Origin: an uncultured Pelagibacteraceae bacterium
GTDB taxonomy: Bacteria; Pseudomonadota; Alphaproteobacteria; Pelagibacterales; Pelagibacteraceae
NCBI GenBank assembly: GCA_902541315.1
Contig: CACBQF010000006.1
Span: forward strand, 1 to 56,003
Length of the DNA stretch: 56,003 nt
Reading direction: 5' to 3'
Shown: positions 40,674 to 48,052 of the stretch, in pieces
Layout: the number at the start of each line of letters is the position of its first letter
Numbering within the stretch: the first letter of the stretch is position 1
The notes under the pieces: generated by a model
The model's input: only the letters and a program-made list of their open reading frames with translations
What the model was told of the DNA's origin: nothing
The model's database searches: none
Made by a program: the position numbers and the translations under genes

Positions 40674-41045
40674 ATGAATAAAAAAAATCCAAATCTCACA
40701 GCAGAGCAAAAATTAATTATGTTTGAAGAAGGCACAGAAAGACCTGGGTCAAGTGAACTAAATAATGAAAAGCGAGAGGGATCTTATCACTGTGCTAATT
40801 GCGATATAAAGTTATTTGATTCAAAAACAAAATATGAGAGTGGATCCGGATGGCCTTCATTTTATAAGTCCTTACCAGATGTATTTGAAACAAAAACAGA
40901 TCATTTAATAGGTTATGCACGTACGGAATATCATTGTAAAAATTGTACCGCTCATCATGGTCATGTATTTGAGGATGGACCTCAACCTACTGGTAAAAGA
41001 TATTGTAATAACGGTGTATGTTTAATCTTTAAACCAAAAAAATAA
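40674..41045 (+). CDS. msrB: Peptide-methionine (R)-S-oxide reductase
   Basis: MsrB repairs oxidised methionine in proteins. The 123-residue protein has the structural zinc pairs Cys40-x-x-Cys43 (CANC) and Cys88-x-x-Cys91 (CKNC). The block SGSGWPSFYKSL follows, then the active-site Cys111 in RYCNNGVC. A Cys at 115 could serve as a resolving residue, unlike the usual N-S-A-A sequence there. It starts four bases after the HDAC-type gene and seems to close that operon. Photooxidative stress in surface seawater makes such repair plausible, as inference. Confidence 0.96.
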   Translation: MNKKNPNLTAEQKLIMFEEGTERPGSSELNNEKREGSYHCANCDIKLFDSKTKYESGSGWPSFYKSLPDVFETKTDHLIGYARTEYHCKNCTAHHGHVFEDGPQPTGKRYCNNGVCLIFKPKK

Positions 41046-41093
41046 TATAATAATAGCAATAATTATATATGTGTTTATGATAGTATTAAAAAA

Positions 41094-41960
41094 ATGTTAA
41101 AAAAAATAATAGCTATTGTTGTTCTCAGCTTAGGCTTAGTTTCAAACTCAAATGCAGAGAGTTTAGACACTAAAATAAGTGAGTATATTTCAAATTTTAT
41201 TCCTGGCGAGGGATTAACTGAAACTTCTATTAAATTAAATGATAAGGATGAAGATCAGATAAAATTTTCAATTTTAGGCCTTAGAAATATCCTTGAGGAG
41301 GATAATTCAAACTTATTCACGCAATTTAGCTTGAGAACTAAAGAGGTAAATAGTGATGGAAGAATTCATGGTAATTTAGGTATTGGTTATAGAAAATTAA
41401 GTGTTGATAATTCAATGATGTATGGCGCAAATACTTTTATTGATGCAGACATATTCGAGGGACACAGGAGATTGGGATATGGACTTGAAGCAAAAGCATC
41501 GATATTAGATCTATCTTTAAATCGATATCAAAAGATAACAAATATGAAAACTATTGATGGAACAGCTGAACAAATACTTAGTGGCTGGGATTACTACTTA
41601 ACCACTCAAGTTCCTTATACACCTTGGGCAAAATTTAGTTTCAAAGGTTATAAATGGGAGGGTGAAAAAACTTCACAAGACTCAAAAGGAAATAAATATA
41701 TTTCAGAATTAAATATAAACCCTTCATTACAATTGAATTTATCAATGGACGACTCTTCTCTTTCTGGTGTAGATGATGTTTTGGAAGCTGAACTATTATT
41801 TGTTTATCCGCCTAGAGAAAATATAAGAACGATGGATGAAGGATTGTCTGATGTAGCTTTTGAAAAAGAAGACATGCAAGCAAAATTAAATGAAAAAGTT
41901 AGAAGAAACTACGATTTAACTATAGAAATCCAAGGTACGGTGATTATTACAAGTCAATAA
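41094..41960 (+). CDS. Secreted inverse-autotransporter-type beta-barrel protein, no passenger
   Basis: The 288-residue protein has a signal peptide (LKKIIAIVVLSLGLVSNSNA, cleavage after residue 21). The rest resembles the beta-barrel domain of intimin/invasin (IAT_beta). The pattern is NLGIGYRKL (94-102), then MYGANTFIDADIF (109-121) with EGHRRLGYGLEA (122-133), then SGWDYYLTTQVPY with WAKFSFKGYKWEG, and a closing VRRNYDLTIEIQ (269-280) like the V-x-RNYDI-x-LEY end of that family. Usual family members continue into Ig-like passenger domains; here the gene stops right after the barrel. The next gene, one base later, encodes another secreted protein and may be its partner. The likely location is the outer membrane. 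Confidence 0.72.
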   Translation: MLKKIIAIVVLSLGLVSNSNAESLDTKISEYISNFIPGEGLTETSIKLNDKDEDQIKFSILGLRNILEEDNSNLFTQFSLRTKEVNSDGRIHGNLGIGYRKLSVDNSMMYGANTFIDADIFEGHRRLGYGLEAKASILDLSLNRYQKITNMKTIDGTAEQILSGWDYYLTTQVPYTPWAKFSFKGYKWEGEKTSQDSKGNKYISELNINPSLQLNLSMDDSSLSGVDDVLEAELLFVYPPRENIRTMDEGLSDVAFEKEDMQAKLNEKVRRNYDLTIEIQGTVIITSQ

Positions 41961-41961
41961 T

Positions 41962-42693
41962 ATGAGAAATATTCTTTTTATAATTTTATTTATCTTAACT
42001 TTTTTTAACACAAAATCTTTTGCACTTGAAGCTGAGGCAACAACTTATAAAATCACAATAACAAGAATTGAAATTTGTGACAGCACCAGTACTGATGCTT
42101 CATGTAATAATCCTATAGTTTTATATTCTGGTAATTCTGGGTCTATTGATATTGCATCTACTTCGGCTGGAGCAGCAGCAGCAAGTTTAGGAGATTTGTC
42201 AAAAGTTGAATTTGGAAAAACTTATACTTATTTTCAGATTACTATGAATAGAGCTTTTACAGTTGCTGGTAGTGTTACAAGTGGAGCAACAACTTGCTAT
42301 ACTATTGCAAATTCAACTGGAACTGCCAGCTTAAATGGAATAGGAAGCAAAACTTCAGGAGCTGCAGTTGCTGGAACTTATTATGCAGGTATTCCAGGTG
42401 GTACAAATCATGGAGACGTAATGAACAGCACTACAGCTGGTGATGGAACAGGAACAGACTCAGCAACAGGAACAGTTGATGCTGGTGATGCTTTTTTTGA
42501 GTATAGAGAAGCACTTTCGGCACCATTTACTATGGAGGCTGGAAAAATTCCAACAGTTAAAATTGCTTTTGGAACATCAACAGCATTGGGATATTTAGAA
42601 AAGGCTGGATTAGCAAGTGATTGTACTGGAACTGCTGGTACAACTAGAGGTTTTTATGCAAACCGACCTGATGTAGTTCTTACACTTGAGTAA
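41962..42693 (+). CDS. Secreted Gly/Thr/Ala/Ser-rich protein of unknown function
   Basis: I do not recognise a family. The 243-residue protein has a clear signal peptide (RNILFIILFILTFFNTKSFA). The mature part is strikingly rich in Gly, Thr, Ser and Ala and poor in Lys, unlike all neighbours. It has alternating patterns that suggest beta strands (TYKITITRIEICD, TYTYFQITMNRAFTV). Four or five cysteines are spaced in pairs (DASCNN, TTCYTI, SDCTGT), which could form disulfides. It starts one base after the beta-barrel gene, so the two are almost certainly co-expressed. A surface-exposed or secreted partner of the barrel is the simplest idea, but this is inference. Confidence 0.75.
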   Translation: MRNILFIILFILTFFNTKSFALEAEATTYKITITRIEICDSTSTDASCNNPIVLYSGNSGSIDIASTSAGAAAASLGDLSKVEFGKTYTYFQITMNRAFTVAGSVTSGATTCYTIANSTGTASLNGIGSKTSGAAVAGTYYAGIPGGTNHGDVMNSTTAGDGTGTDSATGTVDAGDAFFEYREALSAPFTMEAGKIPTVKIAFGTSTALGYLEKAGLASDCTGTAGTTRGFYANRPDVVLTLE

Positions 42694-42698
42694 TAAAT

Positions 42699-42953
42699 TT
42701 ACTTTACTAAATCTTGAAGCTTTTTTTCTTTTTCTAAAGCTCTGACTTCATCATAGCCACCAATGTGTTCATCATCGAAAAAAATTTGTGGTATTGTTTT
42801 TTTTCCATTAGCTTTCTTTATCATTTCATCTTTTGCACCATCGACTTCAGCTACATTAATTTCTTTATAAGGCACATTATTTCTTGTTAATAATCGTTTT
42901 GCTGCATCACAATAATTACAGTATGGTCCAGTATATATTGTAACATTTTTCAT
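42699..42953 (-). CDS. grxC: Glutaredoxin (Grx3 type)
   Basis: This 84-residue dithiol glutaredoxin reduces disulfides with glutathione. The active site is YTGPYCNYCDAAKRLL (Cys12 and Cys15). The GSH-binding blocks KTIPQIFFDDEHIGGYDE are intact, including the cis-Pro. The size and the CNYC motif fit the GrxC family. It lies three bases after the TIGR03643-type gene on the same strand and ends five bases from the convergent secreted-protein gene. Confidence 0.96.
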   Translation of the reverse strand: MKNVTIYTGPYCNYCDAAKRLLTRNNVPYKEINVAEVDGAKDEMIKKANGKKTIPQIFFDDEHIGGYDEVRALEKEKKLQDLVK

Positions 42954-42956
42954 AGA

Positions 42957-43253
42957 CTATAGATAACTATCTTTTTTAATTTTACTAGACATTTGTTTTC
43001 GAGAGTATTCAAATTTTTTTCTATGTTTGATACTTTTTTCATGAACCCTCTTTCTCCATAATCTAAACGAGGAGGGTTTGAGCGACCTCCGCATTATTCT
43101 TATGACGTCAGATTCTGAGTAACCAGTTTTTTTTTCGATTTCCTCAAAAGTGATTCTGTCTGCCCAAGCTGCCCAGATCACCCAATCTGGATCTTCAATA
43201 TTGGGCTGAGGATTTTTGACGCGGGTAACTGGCCTGTGACCTTTTTTTTTCAT
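42957..43253 (-). CDS. TIGR03643-family conserved protein
   Basis: The 98-residue protein is basic, with the conserved pattern DPDWVIWAAWADRITFEEIE followed by KKTGYSESDVIRIMRRSL and SSFRLWRKRVHEKSIKHRKKF. This matches a small family known only as TIGR03643, common in marine bacteria. The middle part looks like a helix-turn-helix (FEEIEKKTGYSESDVIRIMRR), so nucleic acid binding is possible, but no function is established to my knowledge. It is directly upstream of grxC and probably in one operon with it. Confidence 0.8.
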   Translation of the reverse strand: MKKKGHRPVTRVKNPQPNIEDPDWVIWAAWADRITFEEIEKKTGYSESDVIRIMRRSLKPSSFRLWRKRVHEKSIKHRKKFEYSRKQMSSKIKKDSYL

Positions 43254-43274
43254 AAAATCCTTATATTTTAAAAA

Positions 43275-43370
43275 ATACCATAATGCATTTTTTTTAAGAC
43301 CTGGTATATTATAGTTTGATAGTCCTTCTTAGCCATCTTTAGCTCCCGGTTTTTAAGGACTATCTTTTTT
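43275..43370 (+). promoter_or_regulatory. Leader with two hairpins ahead of a LysE-type gene (possible attenuator)
   Basis: A six-base stem (ATACCA 43275-43280 with TGGTAT 43302-43307) precedes a perfect 10-base stem (GATAGTCCTT 43318-43327 with AAGGACTATC 43355-43364, 27-base loop). Six T (43365-43370) run straight into the 43371 ATG. The second hairpin plus T run has the form of an intrinsic terminator in front of the exporter gene, as in a cis-regulatory attenuator. No known riboswitch class was recognised. Confidence 0.5.
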
Positions 43371-43985
43371 ATGCTCCCCCTAGATTTTGTCCTTTTTTTA
43401 CAGATCATTATTTTTTTATTTATTACACCTGGTACACCTAGAATAGTAATCATTTCTTATTCAATGAATTATGGGGTTAAAAATTGTATTTGGACAGCTT
43501 TTGGAGATGTTACTGCAAATTTACTACAGGCAACCTTAGTAATTTTTGTCATTGGTTCCTTTTTATCTGACAATCCAAATATCCTAAATATTTTTAAATG
43601 GATTGGTGTAATTTATTTAATTTATTTAGCTTATGATGTTTACAAATCTTCACCAAAAGAAGTTAATTCAAAAATTATTAGTTCAAAAGGAACTTTTTCT
43701 TTTTATAAAGATGGTTTTTTAGTTGCAGGCACAAGTCCTAAGGCTTGGTTGTTCTTTCCCTTAATATTCCCTCAATTTATTGACTTTAATACTAATTATA
43801 TCGTCCAATTTTTTATTTTAATAACTACTTATATTGTTTTGGATTTTATTTCTTTAATTGGTTACGCTCTGTTGGCACAAAAACTTATTACATGGATAAA
43901 AGCAAATCCAAAAACAATTAATACAATCTCAGCGAGTGTTTTAGTAATCATTGCCTTAATTATTATTGTTACACAACAATATTAG
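43371..43985 (+). CDS. LysE/RhtB family amino acid exporter
   Basis: The 204-residue protein has six predicted helices and the family's opening, LDFVLFLQIIIFLFITPGTPRIVIIS, where PGT replaces the common PGP. The mid-region KWIGVIYLIYLAYDVYKS, and FKDG/FLVAGTSPKAWLFFPLIFPQF (the conserved NPK-like segment, here SPKA) support LysE/RhtB. Such proteins export lysine, threonine, homoserine or related amino acids. The ATG abuts a T run of a strong hairpin and has no Shine-Dalgarno sequence, which suggests regulation at the leader. The substrate cannot be read from sequence. Confidence 0.88.
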   Translation: MLPLDFVLFLQIIIFLFITPGTPRIVIISYSMNYGVKNCIWTAFGDVTANLLQATLVIFVIGSFLSDNPNILNIFKWIGVIYLIYLAYDVYKSSPKEVNSKIISSKGTFSFYKDGFLVAGTSPKAWLFFPLIFPQFIDFNTNYIVQFFILITTYIVLDFISLIGYALLAQKLITWIKANPKTINTISASVLVIIALIIIVTQQY

Positions 43986-44006
43986 TACTTATGTAAAAGT
44001 ACTTTT
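43984..44006 (+). terminator. Terminator-like hairpin after the LysE-type gene
   Basis: AGTACTT (43984-43990) pairs with AAGTACT (43997-44003) around a six-base loop, followed by TTTT. The stem overlaps the stop codon of the exporter gene. It is AT-rich with a short T run, so termination may be partial. Confidence 0.45.
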
Positions 44007-44075
44007 GCCACTTGCAATACTTTCAAAATATTTATTAAATTGAGTATTAATTAATTAATAACAAAAGGAAATAAA

Positions 44076-45314
44076 ATGAAAATAAGTAAAATAATCTTGA
44101 GTTTTATTTCTGCAGTAGCAATTTTACTTTCAACTTCAGTTGTATCATTTGCAAAAGTTGTTGGAGATAAGATTGTCTTAGGTGCTGCCATTTCATTAAC
44201 TGGAAAATACTCATCTAATGGTGTTCATACACAAAACGGTTACAATATGGCTGTTGATAGAATTAACAGCATGGGTGGAGTAAAAGTTGGTGGAAAAACT
44301 TATAAGTTTGAAATCATTTATTATGACGATGAATCAAACCCAAAAAGAGCAGCTCAGTTAGCAGAAAGATTAATCTCACAAGATGGTGTTGAGTTTATGC
44401 TTGGACCATACAGTTCAGGTTTAACAAAAGCAATTGCACCAGTTACAGAAAAATATGGTGTTCCAATGGTTGAAGCAAATGGTGCTTCTAGATCTTTATT
44501 TACAAAAGGTTACAAATATCTATTTGCAGTATTAGCTCCAGCAAACTTATATCTTGATGTTGCTATAGATTTAGCAGTTGAAAAGAATAACGGTAAACCA
44601 GTAACAGTTGCAATGGCATTTGAACAAGATGCATTTTCTCAAGACGTAAGATTGGGAGTGCTTGATGCAATTAAAAGAACAGGCTCTAAAAAAGTAATAG
44701 ACGATAAATTACCGAAAGAGTTAAATGATATGGCTGCTACATTAGTTAAGGTAAAACAAATGAAGCCAGATGTTCTTGTAGTATCAGGTCATACAAAAGG
44801 AGCACTAACTGCAATTAGACAAATAGCTGAAATGAAAGTAGATGTGCCTATGCTAGCGATGACACACTGCGATGCTGCGAAATTATCGAAACAACATGGT
44901 AAGAATTCACAGTATGCTTTATGTGCATCACAATGGCATAAGACATTAACTTATAAAGATAATTTCTTTAAAGATGGTATGAAATATGCAGCAGACTTTG
45001 AAAAAGAGTTTGGTTATGATCCGCCATATCAGTCAGCAGAGTCTTCAGCTGCGCTGTTAGTATTTAAAGATGCATTTGAAAGAGCAAATTCTTTTGATCA
45101 GAAAAAAGTACGAGATGCTCTTGCAGCTACTAACATGCAAACATTTTATGGAAATATAAAGTTCGCAGAAGGTGGTCAGAATGTTGACAAGCCTATGGTT
45201 CTTTTCCAGGTAATGTGTGATGGCTCAGGAAAATGTGAAAACAAAGTTGTAGCTCCAACTAAATGGGCTTCAGCGAAGTTAATTCACCCAATTCCTAAGT
45301 GGTCTGAAAGATAA
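44076..45314 (+). CDS. livK: Periplasmic binding protein of a branched-chain-type ABC importer
   Basis: The 412-residue protein has a signal peptide (KISKIILSFISAVAILLSTS, cut before KVVGDK) and the Peripla_BP_6 fold: IVLGAAISLTGKYSSNG, a YYDDESNPKRAAQLAERLI segment, and MLGPYSSGLTKAIAPVTEKY. Such proteins bind leucine, other amino acids, amides or urea-like compounds. It has a good ribosome binding site (AAAAGGAAA). It is separated from the permease and ATPase genes by a terminator hairpin, as expected for a receptor needed in excess. The name livK marks the family, not the substrate. Confidence 0.92.
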   Translation: MKISKIILSFISAVAILLSTSVVSFAKVVGDKIVLGAAISLTGKYSSNGVHTQNGYNMAVDRINSMGGVKVGGKTYKFEIIYYDDESNPKRAAQLAERLISQDGVEFMLGPYSSGLTKAIAPVTEKYGVPMVEANGASRSLFTKGYKYLFAVLAPANLYLDVAIDLAVEKNNGKPVTVAMAFEQDAFSQDVRLGVLDAIKRTGSKKVIDDKLPKELNDMAATLVKVKQMKPDVLVVSGHTKGALTAIRQIAEMKVDVPMLAMTHCDAAKLSKQHGKNSQYALCASQWHKTLTYKDNFFKDGMKYAADFEKEFGYDPPYQSAESSAALLVFKDAFERANSFDQKKVRDALAATNMQTFYGNIKFAEGGQNVDKPMVLFQVMCDGSGKCENKVVAPTKWASAKLIHPIPKWSER

Positions 45315-45328
45315 AAACTAATCTATAA

Positions 45329-45361
45329 ATACCCCCTAAATTCTAGGGGGTATTTTTTTTT
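45329..45361 (+). terminator. Intrinsic terminator between the SBP and permease genes
   Basis: ATACCCCCTA (45329-45338) and TAGGGGGTAT (45344-45353) form a perfect 10-base stem with a five-base loop, followed by an uninterrupted T run to 45361. The GC-rich stem stands out in this AT-rich DNA. It lies 12 bases before the livH ATG, so read-through must supply the downstream genes unless they have their own promoter. Confidence 0.92.
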
Positions 45362-45372
45362 AAGAGTTGATT

Positions 45373-46266
45373 ATGGATTTCATGGTTTTCCAATATCCAA
45401 TGATTACTGTTCAAGCTTGCTTGGACGGATTACTTCTTGGTATTTTATTTGCTTTGATTGCATACGGCATGGCATTGCAATGGGGAGTTATGAATATCAT
45501 AAATATAGCACAAGGTGACCTAGTCATTCTTGGAGGCTATATTGCTTACTTCATGTATCTATATGGAATTCACCCAGCCTGGGGTGTGATTGTTTCTCCA
45601 ATAATAATGTATTTTATTGGTGTCGGAATTTACAAATTAGTAATTAATAAAGTGGTCGATCGAGATTTATTCATCTCCATTCTTGCAACTTTTGGAATAA
45701 GCATTTTATTTATGCAATTAATGAATTTTGCATTTGGCGCAGATGTCGTTCTTGCTAATTCGGGTTATGGAACAACTATGTTATTTGATAACAATGTTAC
45801 TCTACCTAATTCAAAAATCTTTTCAGCTGTAATCAGTATTGTTTTTGCAATTGGTTTAGTTATTTACATGAAAAAATCAAAATTAGGGAGAGCAATTCGT
45901 GCAACAGCACAAAACTCAAGAGCTGCAAAAATCTTGGGAGTTGATACAGAGAAAGTTTATGCAGCTACATTTGGAATTAATGCTGCGCTTTGTGGAGTAG
46001 CAGGTGCTTTAATATCCATTACATTTACAATTCATCCATACATGGGATTACCATATACAATAAGGTCTTTTATGATCGTAATTGTTGCAGGACTTGGTAA
46101 TTTACCAGGAGTAGCAATGTCTGGAATGGGACTTGGAGTTTTTGAAGAATTTGCTGATTATATTTTAGGAACTGAATTTAGAATTGGTGCAGTATTTTTA
46201 TTATTAGTTTTAATTCTCGTTTACAGAAGATTTAAACTGTCTAGGAAGAGAGAGTATTTAAAATAA
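45373..46266 (+). CDS. livH: Branched-chain-type ABC importer permease LivH
   Basis: The start is taken at ATG 45373 (MDFMVFQYPM); an in-frame TTG at 45367 adds two residues. The 297-residue membrane protein has about eight helices and LivH blocks: CLDGLLLGILFALIAYGMAL, NIINIAQGDLVILGGYI, and the cytoplasmic loop GRAIRATAQNSRAAKILGVD, which contacts the ATPase. FMIVIVAGLGNLPG and the closing VLILVYRRFKLSRKREYLK follow. It comes immediately after the SBP terminator and overlaps livM by one base. Confidence 0.94.
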   Translation: MDFMVFQYPMITVQACLDGLLLGILFALIAYGMALQWGVMNIINIAQGDLVILGGYIAYFMYLYGIHPAWGVIVSPIIMYFIGVGIYKLVINKVVDRDLFISILATFGISILFMQLMNFAFGADVVLANSGYGTTMLFDNNVTLPNSKIFSAVISIVFAIGLVIYMKKSKLGRAIRATAQNSRAAKILGVDTEKVYAATFGINAALCGVAGALISITFTIHPYMGLPYTIRSFMIVIVAGLGNLPGVAMSGMGLGVFEEFADYILGTEFRIGAVFLLLVLILVYRRFKLSRKREYLK

Positions 46267-47315
46267 TGAGTAAAAATATTCTTTTATATTCAGCAATTGT
46301 AATCTTTGGATTGGTGGCACCATTTGTTTTTCCTGCATTTAAAGTTCAATTATCCATTCTATGTGTATTGATAGTTTTAGCTACAACTTGGAATATTCAG
46401 GGTGGTGAAATGGGATACAATACATTCGGGAATATACTATTTTATGGTTTAGGTATGTATTTATGTGCATCTGTTCAAGTTGGTATGTTTTTCCCTCTTG
46501 CAGAATGGACAGAAAGTGGAGGTGAAAAAACTTTTGTTCATACTCCAGCTCAATTTTTTCAAGGTATGGCTGTTGGACTTGTTGTAGCTGCAGTAGTTCC
46601 AACAATAGTAGCTGGGTTAATTGGATATGCGATTTTAGGTTTAAGAGGACATTATTTTGCTATTTGTACTTTAGGTTTAGGTGTTGCAGCAGGAGAAATT
46701 TCTGGAGGTATAGAAATTATAGGTGCAGGTCAGGGGTTTACTACTCCTCCATTTCCTGAGGTTGGCGGTCTTGAAGCAAGGGGAGAATTTTTTTACTTTT
46801 TAAGTTTTGGAGCTCTCATATTAACTTTTGTTGCGGTACGAGCAATCTATTCAACAAGATTTAGATTAATCTTAAATGCGATTAGAGATAATGAGGATAA
46901 AGCTGAGGCAATGGGTATTGAAACAATGAAATATAAAATTATTGGTTGGATGGTATCTGCATTCTTTTGTGGTTTAGCAGGTGGTATTATGGGAGGACTG
47001 GTTGGATACATCGACTCAACTGATGTTGCTTTTGATGGAAGAGAAATGGGAGTATTCATGGTTTTAATGGCAATCTTAGGAGGCAAAGGAACTTTATGGG
47101 GACCAGTTATTGGTGCAACAGTATTTCATATTTTCAAAGAAGGGTTTTGGACATTCTTTTTGGGTTGGCAGTATGTTGCTTTAGGAGTTTTAATTGTTGT
47201 AATCGTAATTTATTTTCCTGAAGGGATTATGGGCTGGTTAAGAGAAAAATATCCCGAAAAATTTGGTGAAGTAATTGATGAAAAAGATCGAAAGGCTCAA
47301 GTAGAACTTAAATGA
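46266..47315 (+). CDS. livM: Branched-chain-type ABC importer permease LivM
   Basis: The 349-residue protein has about nine helices and the LivM pattern: NIQGGEMGYNTFGNILFYGLGMY, LRGHYFAICTLGLGVAAGEI, and the coupling loop RLILNAIRDNEDKAEAMGIE. MAILGGKGTLWGPVIGATVF follows. A periplasmic loop near residues 75-100 (EWTESGGEKTFVHTPAQF) is longer than in many LivM proteins. It pairs with livH (one-base overlap) and its 3' end overlaps livG by four bases (ATGA). Confidence 0.94.
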   Translation: MSKNILLYSAIVIFGLVAPFVFPAFKVQLSILCVLIVLATTWNIQGGEMGYNTFGNILFYGLGMYLCASVQVGMFFPLAEWTESGGEKTFVHTPAQFFQGMAVGLVVAAVVPTIVAGLIGYAILGLRGHYFAICTLGLGVAAGEISGGIEIIGAGQGFTTPPFPEVGGLEARGEFFYFLSFGALILTFVAVRAIYSTRFRLILNAIRDNEDKAEAMGIETMKYKIIGWMVSAFFCGLAGGIMGGLVGYIDSTDVAFDGREMGVFMVLMAILGGKGTLWGPVIGATVFHIFKEGFWTFFLGWQYVALGVLIVVIVIYFPEGIMGWLREKYPEKFGEVIDEKDRKAQVELK

Positions 47316-48052
47316 GTATTTTAGAAGTAAACAATGTTAGTAAATCTTTTGGTGGAGTAAAAGCTAATGTAGATATTTCAATGTCAGTGGAAAAAGGCAA
47401 GATATTTGGACTGATTGGTCCAAATGGATCTGGTAAAACAACACTGTTCAACTCTATTGTTGGAACATATCCAATAGATAATGGTTCAATAAAATTTAAT
47501 GATAAAGAAGTCTCAGACTTACCCGTGCCTGTTATTGCAAAACTGGGTTTACTTAGAACTTTTCAGCAAACTAGAATTTATGGAAAACTAAATTGCGTAG
47601 ATAATATGTTAATTAGTCATAAAGGTAGTGATGAAAGTATATTAAAGATATTCTCAAAAATTCCACAAGATTTAACAGAAAAGGCAGAAAATCTTCTGAA
47701 CTTCGTTGGACTTTATCAAAAAAGAAAATTAAGAGCTGGAGATTTATCTTTTGGTCAACAAAAACTTCTAGAGTTAGCAATGGCTCTGATGAATGAACCT
47801 GAAATGTTATTATTAGATGAACCTACTGCAGGGATCAATCCTACTCTTATAAATGGTATCATCGATAGATTAATTAAAGTAAATCAAGATTTTGGTATTA
47901 CACTTTTGGTAATTGAACATAATATGAGAGTTATCATGCAACTAGCAGAAAGTATTTATTGTTTAGCACATGGTAAGATGCTTGCTAATGGGACACCTGA
48001 CGAAATTAAAAATGACAAACGTGTAATAGATGCGTACTTAGGAGCACAATAA
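47312..48052 (+). CDS. livG: Branched-chain-type ABC importer ATPase LivG
   Basis: The 246-residue cytoplasmic ATPase has Walker A GPNGSGKTTLFN (about residues 35-46), the signature LSFGQQKLLELAMAL (LSFGQ for LSGGQ), Walker B MLLLDEPTAGINP, and the H-loop VIEHNMRVIM. The LivG-specific stretch LGLLRTFQQTRIY is present. It overlaps livM by four bases and livF by one. Together with the next gene it forms the ATPase heterodimer of the importer. Confidence 0.95.
   Translation: MSILEVNNVSKSFGGVKANVDISMSVEKGKIFGLIGPNGSGKTTLFNSIVGTYPIDNGSIKFNDKEVSDLPVPVIAKLGLLRTFQQTRIYGKLNCVDNMLISHKGSDESILKIFSKIPQDLTEKAENLLNFVGLYQKRKLRAGDLSFGQQKLLELAMALMNEPEMLLLDEPTAGINPTLINGIIDRLIKVNQDFGITLLVIEHNMRVIMQLAESIYCLAHGKMLANGTPDEIKNDKRVIDAYLGAQ

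Noticed and set aside
43268..43453. A 61-codon minus-strand frame upstream of the TIGR03643-type gene
   Set aside because: It covers the start of the LysE-type exporter and the hairpin leader; its composition is basic and low-complexity with no ribosome binding site. A leader RNA explains the region better.
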